Shown here: positions 55,287-63,637 of the stretch, piece by piece
Layout of the letters: each line of letters begins with the position of its first letter
How positions within the stretch are numbered: the stretch's first letter is position 1
From: Pseudorhizobium flavum
GTDB lineage: Bacteria > Pseudomonadota > Alphaproteobacteria > Rhizobiales > Rhizobiaceae
Direction of reading: 5' to 3'
DNA length: 64,000 nucleotides
Assembly: GCF_902502825.2 (NCBI RefSeq)
Contig: NZ_LR723670.1
Coordinates: 310,001 to 374,000, forward strand
Notes under the pieces: model-generated
What the model saw: the letters and a program-made list of their open reading frames with translations, nothing else
The model's database searches: none
Told to the model about the DNA's origin: nothing
Program-made: the position numbers and the translations under genes

Positions 55287-56381
55287 ATGAAAAGAACCAC
55301 CGGGATCCTGGCCGATCGGGCCATCGCAGCGCTGTTTGACAGCGGGCGCCTCACATCCGAGAAGCCGCTGGACAGCGACCAGGTCCAGCCCGCCAGTCTC
55401 GATCTGCGCCTCGGCGCCAAGGCCTTCCGCGTCCGCGCAAGCTTCATGCCGGGCCCGAACAGCCGGGTTGCCGACAAGCTCGACCGGCTGAAGCTGCACG
55501 TGGTCGACCTTTCGGAAGGGGCGGTCCTTGAAACCGGCTGCGTCTATATCGTGCCGCTGATGGAACGACTGGATCTGCCGGCAGAAATGTCGGCCTCGGC
55601 CAATCCCAAAAGTTCCACCGGTCGCCTCGACATCTTCACCCGCGTCATCACCGACTATGCCCAGGAGTTCGACAAGATCCCTGCTGGTTATTCCGGGCCG
55701 CTCTATCTGGAGATCAGCCCGCGCACTTTTCCGATCGTCGTCCGGCGTGGCTCGCGCCTGTCGCAGATCCGCTTCCGCATCGGCAATGCCCTGCTGAACG
55801 AGCCGGAGCTTCTGCAATTGCATGGCGCCGAAACGCTGGTGGCGGCCCGCGAGCCCAATATCAGCGGAGGCGGTATCGCGCTGTCGATCGACCTCACGGG
55901 CGACAAGGAAGGCCTGATCGGCTACCGCGGCAAGCACCACACTGCCGTGGTCGATGTCGACAAGAAGGCCCAGCACGACATCTTCGACTTCTGGGAACCG
56001 CTCTATAGTCGCGGCCGCAACGAACTGATCCTCGATCCCGACGAATTCTACATCCTCGTGTCGCGGGAAGCGGTCCACGTGCCGCCGCTTTACGCGGCGG
56101 AGATGACGCCTTTCGACCCGCTGGTGGGCGAGTTCCGCGTCCATTATGCCGGCTTCTTCGACCCCGGCTTCGGGCATGCCGAGGCGGGCGGCCGCGGCAG
56201 CCGCGCCGTTCTGGAAGTGCGCAGCCACGAGGTGCCGTTCATTCTCGAAGACGGCCAGATCGTCGGCCGCCTCGTCTACGAGCACATGCTGGAACGACCC
56301 GATGCCCTCTATGGCCTCGGCCTTGGCTCCAATTACCAGGCGCAGGGTCTGAAGCTGTCGAAGCACTTCCGGATCGGCTGA
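55287..56381 (+). CDS. dcd: 2'-deoxycytidine 5'-triphosphate deaminase, tandem Dcd form
   Basis: A 364-residue protein of the Dcd/DUT trimer family, about twice the usual 190. The first half (about 1-170) has QPASLDLRLGAKAFRVR and SASANPKSSTGRLDIFTRV, the second (about 190-364) repeats the fold with LILDPDEFYILVSRE and YAGFFDPGFGHAEAGGRG. Dcd deaminates dCTP to dUTP for thymidylate synthesis. The tandem form is known in alphaproteobacteria. ATG 55287 has a spaced GGGAAAG before it. It diverges from metZ and lies before tRNA-Gly. Confidence 0.88.
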   Translation: MKRTTGILADRAIAALFDSGRLTSEKPLDSDQVQPASLDLRLGAKAFRVRASFMPGPNSRVADKLDRLKLHVVDLSEGAVLETGCVYIVPLMERLDLPAEMSASANPKSSTGRLDIFTRVITDYAQEFDKIPAGYSGPLYLEISPRTFPIVVRRGSRLSQIRFRIGNALLNEPELLQLHGAETLVAAREPNISGGGIALSIDLTGDKEGLIGYRGKHHTAVVDVDKKAQHDIFDFWEPLYSRGRNELILDPDEFYILVSREAVHVPPLYAAEMTPFDPLVGEFRVHYAGFFDPGFGHAEAGGRGSRAVLEVRSHEVPFILEDGQIVGRLVYEHMLERPDALYGLGLGSNYQAQGLKLSKHFRIG

Positions 56382-56441
56382 CGCATCCGCCCGCGATCAT
56401 GCTTGACAGACGCCGCGAACTGGGCGAACTCTGCCCCCGTC

Positions 56442-56515
56442 GCGGGTGTAGCTCAATGGTAGAGCAGCAGCTTCCCAAGCTGACGACGAGGGTTCGATTC
56501 CCTTCACCCGCTCCA
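56442..56515 (+). tRNA. tRNA-Gly (anticodon CCC)
   Basis: Acceptor GCGGGTG/CACCCGC, D arm TAGCTCAATGGTAGAGC, anticodon loop TTCCCAA giving CCC, T arm GTTCGATT, discriminator T and encoded CCA. 74 bases. Reads GGG. A TTGACA lies at 56403-56408, a possible -35 element. Confidence 0.96.
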
Positions 56516-56708
56516 GCTAGCTCTCCAACGATGTCCAGCAATGTTTAGCAAGGCGCAGAGCGCCGGCAGTTCAAGGGCGTTGGCCCGATGTCGGCTTGGT
56601 GTCCTGCGGATACGTGCAGACTGGGCTCCATTGATAATGGGCGCCATGACCACTACTTCCACCCTGATGTGTAAGCGTGGCCGCATGCCGGGTTGAATAG
56701 GAGTGCAA

Positions 56709-57143
56709 ATGAACAGAACGCGTGCCGGCGTCACCCTGGCGGCTTATTTGCTCCTCGCCAGTGGCGCTGCCAGCGCTGGGGCCGTAGTGGTTGAAAGCTT
56801 TGGCTTTCCCTATGCCAATGGACGCTTCGAAAGGTTCACGGACGTCACGGACGCGGAAATCGGCGAAGCGACCGCCCTTCGCATGGCGGAGCGTTACCCC
56901 GAGGTCAAGGAAATCGAGCTCTTTTGCATTGGCCTGTCCGGGCCGCTTCTTGCCTACATCGATGGGACCTTCTACGCACTGAACGAAAAGGCCGGGCGGC
57001 GAGGCGCCTATGTCACCACGGAGGCAGGTCAGGCCGATGTGCTGGACATCGACAAGTCGCCTTCACCGCTGGCCGGGGACTTCCTCACCATTCTCGCCCT
57101 CACACGGGATGCAGGCGAGGCCTGCCGAGCGCTTTTCCAATAG
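56709..57143 (+). CDS. Small exported protein of unknown function
   Basis: A 144-residue protein with a Sec-type signal peptide (residues 1-24, LAAYLLLASGAASAG) and a mature domain of about 120 residues with two cysteines (IELFCIGLS and GEACRALF) that could form a disulfide in the periplasm. No catalytic motif or family is recognised. AGGAG (56699-56703) fits ATG 56709; the GTG at 56703 overlaps that site and is unlikely. It faces the glycosyltransferase gene. Confidence 0.7.
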   Translation: MNRTRAGVTLAAYLLLASGAASAGAVVVESFGFPYANGRFERFTDVTDAEIGEATALRMAERYPEVKEIELFCIGLSGPLLAYIDGTFYALNEKAGRRGAYVTTEAGQADVLDIDKSPSPLAGDFLTILALTRDAGEACRALFQ

Positions 57144-57244
57144 GACCGGCGCGTGTCTCAAGGCGTTAGCCGGAGACTGTGTAATGCCTGGGGTGGCGTG
57201 CACGACGTAGGACATCTGCAACTGACGCGGCTTCTCCGAGGGTC

Positions 57245-59158
57245 TCAACTGCTCGGCTGGTGTGGTGTCTTCTGCCAGAAGAAGGGTTTCGCCCGCAATT
57301 CCATGACCGCTTTCCACGAGGCGATGGAGGTCAGCAGCCAGTAGAGCGGAACACCTGTCCAGCGCATTCCGATCTGTCGCTGCTCGTCGTCGGTCATCGC
57401 CTTGATGCCGAGCGTGACGAAGATCAGGTAGCTGCCGAAGATGTTGACCGCATCGACCACGAAGAGCATCAGCACCCGGGCGGGGATGGCATCTGCGGGC
57501 GCCGCCAGCATGGCAAACACTCCCTCGACCAGGAAGACGAAGATCAGCGGATGAAGGAGGGATGACAGAAGCATGCCGCCGATCAGCAGCTGGAAGATGA
57601 GGACGTTGCGCAGGCCCATCTGTGCAGCGAGCCTGCCCGGCTGGCGCATCAACACCAGCCAGGTCTGCACCCAGCCCTTGAACCAGCGCGTCCGCTGCCC
57701 CATCCACACCGCACGCGTGGTCGGCGCATCCTCCTGCGTCGGTCGTTGAAGCACATCGGCGCGATAGCCCAGGCGAAACAGCCGCAGCCCGAGATCGGCA
57801 TCCTCGGTCACATTGAACGGGTCCCATCCGCCGACCTCTCGCAATGCCGCGACCCGGAAGTGATTGGAAGTCCCACCGAGCGGAATGGGCATGCGGTGAT
57901 TGGCAAGCCATGGCAGGAGGGCGCGAAAGAGGGCCGAGTATTCGAGCGCGAAAAGCGCACTGATCCACGACGCTTTCGCATTGCTGATCACGAGCGGTGC
58001 CTGCAGGCAGGCGACTTCTGCGGGAAGCTCGCAGAAGCGACAATAGGCTTCGCGCAACTGGCGAGGGTGCGGGCGGTCCTCAGCGTCGTAGATCACCAGG
58101 TAATCGCCACGGACACCGTTCAGAGCATAGGTGAGCGCCTTCGGCTTGGTGCGTGGTGCAGCGGGTGGAACCTCAACGATCTCGAAGTTCGCCGGAAGCA
58201 TCTGGGCTCGTAACGCGTCGATCGTTTCCCGATCATCGGCCTCACAGACGAGCTTGATGTCGAGCAGCGGAGACGGCCAGTCGATCCGCTTCAGGCCGTC
58301 CACCAACTGCCGGGCGATGGCCGCCTCCCGGTAGAGGGCGACCAGGATGGTGTAGCAGGGCAGGGGACCGGTGACGTCGTGCACCTGAGTTTCGTGTCTC
58401 TGCCTGTGGTGCAGAAGCGCCATGATTCTCAGGATGAGCCCGAAGAGGTAGAGATAGGAAAGCGCCGGGTGGAGGAACGAAAAGAACAATCCCGGTTCTG
58501 CGAGGGCGCAAGCGACCAGCGTCGCGGTCAGCAAGCCGGCGACAAAACCCTGTCCTCCCATCAGGACGATCCGCGCCGAAAGGTCCTGCCGCTGATCGAA
58601 CAGCTCTCCGATCGTGTGACGAACCCTCCTGAGCGCTCCCGCTTCCCATACCGCGGCGCGCAGGGCGGTTGGTGTGGTGACGACAAGCCCCTCTCGCAGC
58701 GATGGCCGGTTCGCGAGGGTCGCTGCGAGATCGCCGAGGCGTGCCGCCCGGGGAATCACCGCCATCTGCGGCGCCTGCCGTTGATGCTGCAGCCGGATCA
58801 TGGTCGGGCGCCGCAGCTGCGTGTCGGCATGCTCGCTGTCGACGACGATCGCGCTGTCGATCCTCTCGAGGAAGGGGAGACGCAGGAACCGCGCCATCGC
58901 GCCATAATAGGCGTGTTCCTCTATGCCCGGATGGTGGAGGAGTTCCTGCTCAAGGCTGGTTCCGTGGTGTCGGGCCTTGGCGGCAATGGCTTCCACCAGT
59001 GGCTTGGAGAACCCGAGGGACTGCAGTGCTGCCGCTTCACCGGCTGGCGCCGACGCCGCGTCAAGATCCCGTTGCGCCGCCGTCTCCGGCACCCGGCCGT
59101 CATGGCCGGAGTCTCCGCCCCGAAGCGAAGGCGCTTGCGAATATTCCCCCAGACGCAT
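57245..59158 (-). CDS. Membrane-bound family 2 glycosyltransferase
   Basis: A 637-residue processive-type GT2 enzyme. The N-terminus (about 40-170) resembles the N-terminal domain of GspE/PilB-like proteins (KPLVEAIAAKARHHGTSLEQ), as in some exopolysaccharide synthases. Two TM helices (about 215-255) come before the catalytic domain with CEADDRE and YDAEDRPHP (D-x-D type), TEDADLGLRL (the TED base) and QRTRWFKGW (QxxRW). Three to four TM helices follow (about 520-610). The set TED + QxxRW marks polysaccharide synthases; the product is unknown. It starts at ATG 59158, 48 bases from the divergent binding-protein gene. Confidence 0.85.
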   Translation of the reverse strand: MRLGEYSQAPSLRGGDSGHDGRVPETAAQRDLDAASAPAGEAAALQSLGFSKPLVEAIAAKARHHGTSLEQELLHHPGIEEHAYYGAMARFLRLPFLERIDSAIVVDSEHADTQLRRPTMIRLQHQRQAPQMAVIPRAARLGDLAATLANRPSLREGLVVTTPTALRAAVWEAGALRRVRHTIGELFDQRQDLSARIVLMGGQGFVAGLLTATLVACALAEPGLFFSFLHPALSYLYLFGLILRIMALLHHRQRHETQVHDVTGPLPCYTILVALYREAAIARQLVDGLKRIDWPSPLLDIKLVCEADDRETIDALRAQMLPANFEIVEVPPAAPRTKPKALTYALNGVRGDYLVIYDAEDRPHPRQLREAYCRFCELPAEVACLQAPLVISNAKASWISALFALEYSALFRALLPWLANHRMPIPLGGTSNHFRVAALREVGGWDPFNVTEDADLGLRLFRLGYRADVLQRPTQEDAPTTRAVWMGQRTRWFKGWVQTWLVLMRQPGRLAAQMGLRNVLIFQLLIGGMLLSSLLHPLIFVFLVEGVFAMLAAPADAIPARVLMLFVVDAVNIFGSYLIFVTLGIKAMTDDEQRQIGMRWTGVPLYWLLTSIASWKAVMELRAKPFFWQKTPHQPSS

Positions 59159-59206
59159 GACTCTGTTACACCGTCCTGCCGCCCTGTCCCGAAATGGATC
59201 ATAGAC

Positions 59207-60082
59207 ATGCCCGCATTGCTTACATCCCTCAGAAGGCAGGGGGTATTTCTCCTTTGGGTTGTCCTGGGGTGTGGCCTCGCCTTTGCCCCCGCGCACGAGG
59301 CGGCGGCGCAGGATACGGAGCTTCCGGTCCTCTTCGATGCGCGCGAACGCCTTCCGCGCCCGGATCTCTCTAACCTCCTGCGGCTGCGGATCCTGACAAC
59401 CGCCGATTTTCCGCCCTTCAATTTTGCCGATCAGACCGGTCGCCTCGCCGGCTTCAACATCGATCTTGCCCGAGAAATCTGTCTCGAACTGAAGATCGAA
59501 GGCCGCTGCCAGATCCAGGCACTGCCTTTCGAGGAGTTGGAAGAGGCCTTGGCGAATGGAAACGGCGATGCGGTCATGGCGGGGGTGGCGGTGACGGCGG
59601 AACGCCGCCAGTCATTCTCCTTCTCGCGTCCCTATCTGATGATCCCGGCGCGCTTCGCCCGCCATGCTGACCGCGATCTGGGGGAACTGGACGAGAACGC
59701 GCTTGCCGCGCGGACCGTCGGCGTGGTGAACGGATCGGCCCATGAAGCGATGCTCAAGGCCTTCTTCCCGCGCGCTATTCCCGTGCTGTTCACCGACCAG
59801 AATGCGCTGCTCGACGCCTTGAAGGATAACAAGGTCGCCGCCGTCTTCTCCGACGGTCTGAGGCTGCCCTTCTGGATTGCCGGCGAGGCCTCCGCAAACT
59901 GCTGCCGCCTCTATGGCGGACCCTACTTCTCGGAGACCTTCCTGGGGGAAGGAGTGACGGTGATGCTGAAGAAGGACGACGACACCCTGCGGGATGCCTT
60001 CGATCACGCGCTGGCAACGCTCTCCCGCAACGGCCGCCTGCAGGACATCTACCTGCGCTACTTCCCGCACGGGCTTTATTGA
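59207..60082 (+). CDS. Periplasmic solute-binding protein (PBPb type)
   Basis: A 291-residue exported protein. Signal peptide at 1-36 (QGVFLLWVVLGCGLAFAPAH), then an extracellular amino-acid binding fold: LRILTTADFPPFNFADQTGR and AGFNIDLAREICLEL (about 63-95) and FSFSRPYLMIPARF (about 140). GARTVGVVNGSAHEAM is the usual second-lobe start. No permease or ATPase genes are adjacent, so it may serve a distant ABC system or a sensor. The open frame upstream is the antisense of the glycosyltransferase; ATG 59207 is taken as start. Confidence 0.85.
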   Translation: MPALLTSLRRQGVFLLWVVLGCGLAFAPAHEAAAQDTELPVLFDARERLPRPDLSNLLRLRILTTADFPPFNFADQTGRLAGFNIDLAREICLELKIEGRCQIQALPFEELEEALANGNGDAVMAGVAVTAERRQSFSFSRPYLMIPARFARHADRDLGELDENALAARTVGVVNGSAHEAMLKAFFPRAIPVLFTDQNALLDALKDNKVAAVFSDGLRLPFWIAGEASANCCRLYGGPYFSETFLGEGVTVMLKKDDDTLRDAFDHALATLSRNGRLQDIYLRYFPHGLY

Positions 60083-60098
60083 CTGCCGGAGTATATTC

Positions 60099-60761
60099 CT
60101 ACTGGCTTGCCCAGATGATCCTGGCCACCCATTCGATCTCCGCCATGTCGAAGGTCCGGTTCGGATGGTCGGGATTGAGCGAGGTCAGCTCAATGCTGCG
60201 CGGGGTCTGCCGCAACAGCACCTTGGCCATCACCTCGCCATCCCGGGTCTTCACCACGACGCGGTCTCCGCGGCGAACCTGCGCGCCGGGTTCGACGATC
60301 AGCACGTCCCCGTCGCGGTAGAGCGGCACCATGGAATCGCCCTGGACCTCCAGAGCGTAGACGCCGGCCTTCCGCGAAGGGGAGGCAGGAAAATCCACCA
60401 CGTCCCAGCCCTGGCCGGCCGGGAAGCCGCCATCGTCGAAGAAGCCGCCGGCGCCAGCCTGCGCGAAGCCGAGCAGAGGGATCGAACCGGCCTGCGGCGG
60501 AAAGCTTCCTGTCGGGACGTCGGATCGTGTCTGGCCCGGCAGTGAACTGAGAAACTGATCGATCGTGGCGCCCGTGGCCTCCAGCACCTTGGCGATCGAC
60601 TCGGTCGAAGGCCAGCGCAGCCGCCCGTCAGGCCCCAGTCGTTTGGACTTGTTGAACGATGTCGGATCCAGGCCTGCCCGGCGCGCCAGCCCCGAAGGCG
60701 TCAGCTTGTGACGGGCGGCGAGTGCATCGATCGCACCCCAGATCGTGTCGTGTGACAGCAT
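60099..60761 (-). CDS. S24/LexA-like HTH regulator with peptidase domain
   Basis: A 220-residue regulator. An HTH-like N-terminus (about 5-60, SGLARRAGLDPTSFNKSKRL) and a LexA-type C-terminal domain. The catalytic Ser143 is in VQGDSMVPLY, and Lys180 in GEVMAKVLL lies 37 residues later, as in LexA (119/156). FAQAGAGGFF (about 99-108) offers an Ala-Gly cleavage site. It could self-cleave in a stress response, or be a cI-like repressor of a resident function. It converges with the binding-protein gene (16 bases). A perfect 8-bp inverted repeat lies upstream (60822-60848). Confidence 0.85.
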   Translation of the reverse strand: MLSHDTIWGAIDALAARHKLTPSGLARRAGLDPTSFNKSKRLGPDGRLRWPSTESIAKVLEATGATIDQFLSSLPGQTRSDVPTGSFPPQAGSIPLLGFAQAGAGGFFDDGGFPAGQGWDVVDFPASPSRKAGVYALEVQGDSMVPLYRDGDVLIVEPGAQVRRGDRVVVKTRDGEVMAKVLLRQTPRSIELTSLNPDHPNRTFDMAEIEWVARIIWASQ

Positions 60762-60821
60762 GACGATACATACTCCGGCGGATCGTCGTGGGCCTTGCGC
60801 CCCCGAACCGTCTCGCCATCC

Positions 60822-60848
60822 AAAGGCATGGCGCACCGGGATGCCTTT
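60822..60848. promoter_or_regulatory. Inverted repeat upstream of the S24 regulator gene
   Basis: AAAGGCAT (60822-60829) and ATGCCTTT (60841-60848), 8 perfect bp with an 11-base spacer, about 60-90 bases before the regulator start. It is a candidate auto-regulatory operator; direct repeats CGAAAC at 60887 and 60900 lie further upstream. Confidence 0.4.
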
Positions 60849-60946
60849 TCGGAGCACATCACGGCGCAGGCAGCCATACGGCCACTCGAAACAGATTAGC
60901 GAAACGGAAGTCGCGGGTAAAGGGAAGGAAGGAATAAAATCCTGCC

Positions 60947-61594
60947 CTATGCCACCATCGGCATGTTGATCCTGCTGAGCTTGATCACTGCCTGGGTCCG
61001 GCTGTCGACATTGAGCTTCAGGAGGATGGCGGAGACATGCGCCTTGATCGTCGCCTCCGACACGCCGAGTTCATAGGCGATCTGCTTGTTGAGGAGGCCT
61101 TCTCCCAGCATGGCCAGCACGCGGCTCTGCTGCGGGGTCAGCGTCCTTAACCGCTCGAGCAGTTCGCTCACGCCCGGATCCTCGTCCGAGACCGGGAGCG
61201 GAACGTCGGGTGCCCATATGTCGCCCTCCAGCACCGCATTGATGCCGGCACGAATGTCGTCGAGGCCGGAGGACTTGGAGATGAAGCCCGAGGCGCCCAG
61301 TTCGAGCGCCCGCCGGATCGTGTTTCCATCGTCGGTCGCCGATACGATGACGATCGGCAGTGCCGGAAACTCTGCCCGCAGCGACATCAGCCCGGAAAAG
61401 CCGCTCACGCCCGGCATGGCGAGGTCGAGAAGCATCACATCCGCCTCGGGATTGTCGCGTGCGGCCTTGCGGGCTGCCTCGAAGTCCCCGGCCTCGATGA
61501 TCCGGCGCTCCTCGCCGAGGTCGTGGACCGCCTGCTTCAGCGCGCCCCGGAAGAGCGGATGGTCGTCGGCTATGAGGATCGTCAGTGTCTGCAT
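60947..61594 (-). CDS. LuxR/FixJ-type response regulator
   Basis: A 215-residue regulator: receiver domain (about 1-120) with the phospho-acceptor Asp57 in DVMLLDLAMPG, acidic pair in LIADDHPLF, and Lys in FISKSSG; and a LuxR HTH (about 150-210) with LTPQQSRVLAMLGEGLLNKQ and LGVSEATIKAHVSAILLKLN. Start ATG 61594 follows a strong GGGAGGGGG. No partner kinase is adjacent; the orphan kinase at 26001 is far away. Divergent regions are short; a small exported protein gene lies upstream on the same strand. Confidence 0.9.
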   Translation of the reverse strand: MQTLTILIADDHPLFRGALKQAVHDLGEERRIIEAGDFEAARKAARDNPEADVMLLDLAMPGVSGFSGLMSLRAEFPALPIVIVSATDDGNTIRRALELGASGFISKSSGLDDIRAGINAVLEGDIWAPDVPLPVSDEDPGVSELLERLRTLTPQQSRVLAMLGEGLLNKQIAYELGVSEATIKAHVSAILLKLNVDSRTQAVIKLSRINMPMVA

Positions 61595-61702
61595 TCCACG
61601 CCCCCTCCCAAGAGCATAGTCGCATAATTGCATACAGTTTACGCGGGCCGCGCTCCGGAAACAATAGCCCTCTTCTTGTGGTGGAGAATCTGGGTGCTGG
61701 GC

Positions 61703-62113
61703 TCAGGTCCTCTGGGGCGCCGGCTCGGCATTGTCCCTCTCCGTCGTGAACTCCTCGATGATCTCCATGAAGCGCCGCATGAAGCGCTCCATGATGGAAA
61801 GGCTCTGCTCGATCTCGGCCTCTCCCGGCAGGGCGTTCTGTGAGGGCTGGGCGTCAAGCCGCTTCTCCAGCGCGGTAACCCGATCGCCGAGCAGGTCGAG
61901 TTCCTTTTCGTAGGCGGCCCGCTCGTCCGCGGCCATTCGACAGACCAGGTCGCCTTCCGCCTCGCGGCAGAGCGACACCGCACCGGTTTCCCGGTCGAGG
62001 CGGATGAAGCCGCTCTCGGTTCGCTCCAGCTGGAAGCGCAATGGGTCCGCGTCCTGGGCAAAGGCGAATGCGGGCAGGGCGAGGGGCAGAAGGATCCAGA
62101 ACAGTCTTTTCAT
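61703..62113 (-). CDS. Small exported protein with coiled coil
   Basis: A 136-residue protein with a signal peptide (residues 1-20, FWILLPLALPAFAFAQ), a segment FRLDRETGAVSLCREAEGDL region read as GFIRLDRETGAVSLC, then an acidic helix with coiled-coil periodicity (about 70-105, YEKELDLLGDRVTALEKRL). The LCRE and LVCRM cysteines could pair. No family is recognised. It is a usual sort of small periplasmic protein; the plus-strand frame below it is not supported. Confidence 0.7.
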   Translation of the reverse strand: MKRLFWILLPLALPAFAFAQDADPLRFQLERTESGFIRLDRETGAVSLCREAEGDLVCRMAADERAAYEKELDLLGDRVTALEKRLDAQPSQNALPGEAEIEQSLSIMERFMRRFMEIIEEFTTERDNAEPAPQRT

Positions 62114-62198
62114 TTCGCTTCCCTTTCCTGCGGTGGACAAGCCGGTCTCTTTGCGGCAAACCGCCGGTCAGCAATCGACGCGTTTCCGAAAGCGGCCT

Positions 62199-62546
62199 AT
62201 GAACACTATCGTCTATAAGATCGTTCCGCGAGCGCTTTGGCAGCAAGCCAGGCAAACAGGCGTTTTTGAAGGCGCACCCGTCGATCTGCAGGACGGCTTC
62301 ATCCATTTCTCCACGGCCTCGCAATGCCGTGAAACCGCCCGGCGTCATTTTGCCGGCATGGACGACCTCCTGCTCGTCGCCGTCGATGGTGATGCGTTTG
62401 GGGAGGCGCTGAAGTTCGAACCCTCCCGCGGCGGTGATCTTTTCCCGCACCTCTACGCCCGGCTTCCGATGGATGCCGTACTGTGGGAGCGCTCCCTGCC
62501 GGTCGGCGACGATGGGCTGCATATTTTTCCGGAGGAGGTCGCCTGA
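62199..62546 (+). CDS. DUF952 family protein
   Basis: A 115-residue protein with the DUF952 pattern: YKIVPRALWQQARQTGVFEG, then DLQDGFIHFSTASQCRET (about 29-46) and the end LPVGDDGLHIFPEEVA. The fold is related to NADAR/ADP-ribose binding-like enzymes in some views; function is unknown. The frame extends upstream, but ATG 62199 gives the family start. It overlaps the pyrD ATG at its stop, so the two are translationally coupled. Confidence 0.85.
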   Translation: MNTIVYKIVPRALWQQARQTGVFEGAPVDLQDGFIHFSTASQCRETARRHFAGMDDLLLVAVDGDAFGEALKFEPSRGGDLFPHLYARLPMDAVLWERSLPVGDDGLHIFPEEVA

Positions 62547-63637
62547 TGTTCGGCCCCGTTACCGACCTGGCGCGTCAGGCGCTCTTCCTTCTTGATCCGG
62601 AAACGGCCCACGGCATGTCGATCGCGGCGCTGAAAAGCGGGGTCGTCCCCTCCTGTCGCGTTCCGGATGACCCGCGCCTCGCCGTGACGGTTGCCGGAAT
62701 AGGCTTTCCCAATCCGCTTGGCATGGCGGCCGGCTACGACAAGAATGCCGAAGTGCCGGACGCGCTGTTGAAGCTCGGCTTCGGTTTTGCGGAAGTCGGG
62801 ACCGTGACACCGAAGCCGCAGGTCGGCAACGACAAGCCGCGCATCTTCCGCCTCGCTGGCGACCGGGCGGTGATCAACCGGCTCGGCTTCAACAACGAGG
62901 GGCATGAGGCGGCCTTTGCACGCCTTTCCGCACGCAATGGGTCCGGCGGCATCGTCGGCGTCAATATCGGCGCCAACAAGGACAGTGCCGATCGCGTGGC
63001 GGACTATGTGGCCGGCATCAGGCGCTTCTATCCGGTTGCGAGCTATTTCACGGTCAATATTTCCTCGCCCAACACACCCGGCCTGCGCGACCTGCAGGCC
63101 CGCGACAGCCTGAAGGCGCTGCTGGAATCCGTACTTGCTGCCCGCGCGGAGGAGGCATCCAGGGTCGGTCGCTCGCTGCCCGTATTCCTGAAGATCGCTC
63201 CCGATCTGACCGAGGAAGGGCTCGATGATGTTGCGGCCGAAGCCCTGGCACACGATCTGGATGGCCTCATCATCTCCAACACGACGCTCTCCCGCGATGG
63301 CCTGAGAGACCGTCGGCATGCCGCGGAATCAGGCGGACTGTCGGGCGCTCCGCTCTTTCGCCTGTCCACGGCCGTTCTCGCCAAGATGCGGCAGCGCGTG
63401 GGACCGACGCTCCCGCTGGTGGGGGTCGGGGGCGTCGGAAGTGCAGAAGATGCCATGGAGAAGATCCGTGCCGGTGCGGACCTTGTGCAGCTCTATTCCT
63501 GCATGATCTACGAAGGTCCCGCCCTGCCGGCTCGCATCCTGCGCGGCCTGTCCGACCTGCTCGATCGTGACGGGGCCGGCTCCATCCGCGACCTGCGTGA
63601 TAGCCGGGTGGATCATTGGGCGGCGATGAAGCTCTGA
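62546..63637 (+). CDS. pyrD: Dihydroorotate dehydrogenase (quinone), class 2
   Basis: A 363-residue FMN enzyme that oxidises dihydroorotate to orotate with quinone. The N-terminal helices (about 1-45) anchor it to the membrane. LGMAAGYDKNAEVPDALLKL (about 60-79), EVGTVTPKPQVGNDKPR, VNISSPNTPGLRDLQ with the catalytic Ser (about 173-187), and GVGGVGSAEDAMEKIRAGAD are all present. ATG 62546 overlaps the DUF952 stop. Its end overlaps the MATE gene on the other strand by 25 bases. Confidence 0.95.
   Translation: MFGPVTDLARQALFLLDPETAHGMSIAALKSGVVPSCRVPDDPRLAVTVAGIGFPNPLGMAAGYDKNAEVPDALLKLGFGFAEVGTVTPKPQVGNDKPRIFRLAGDRAVINRLGFNNEGHEAAFARLSARNGSGGIVGVNIGANKDSADRVADYVAGIRRFYPVASYFTVNISSPNTPGLRDLQARDSLKALLESVLAARAEEASRVGRSLPVFLKIAPDLTEEGLDDVAAEALAHDLDGLIISNTTLSRDGLRDRRHAAESGGLSGAPLFRLSTAVLAKMRQRVGPTLPLVGVGGVGSAEDAMEKIRAGADLVQLYSCMIYEGPALPARILRGLSDLLDRDGAGSIRDLRDSRVDHWAAMKL

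Noticed and set aside
26001..61594. Pairing the orphan kinase (26001-27497) with the LuxR-type regulator (60947-61594) as one two-component system
   Set aside because: They are 33 kb apart with no shared feature; nothing in the sequence supports pairing.
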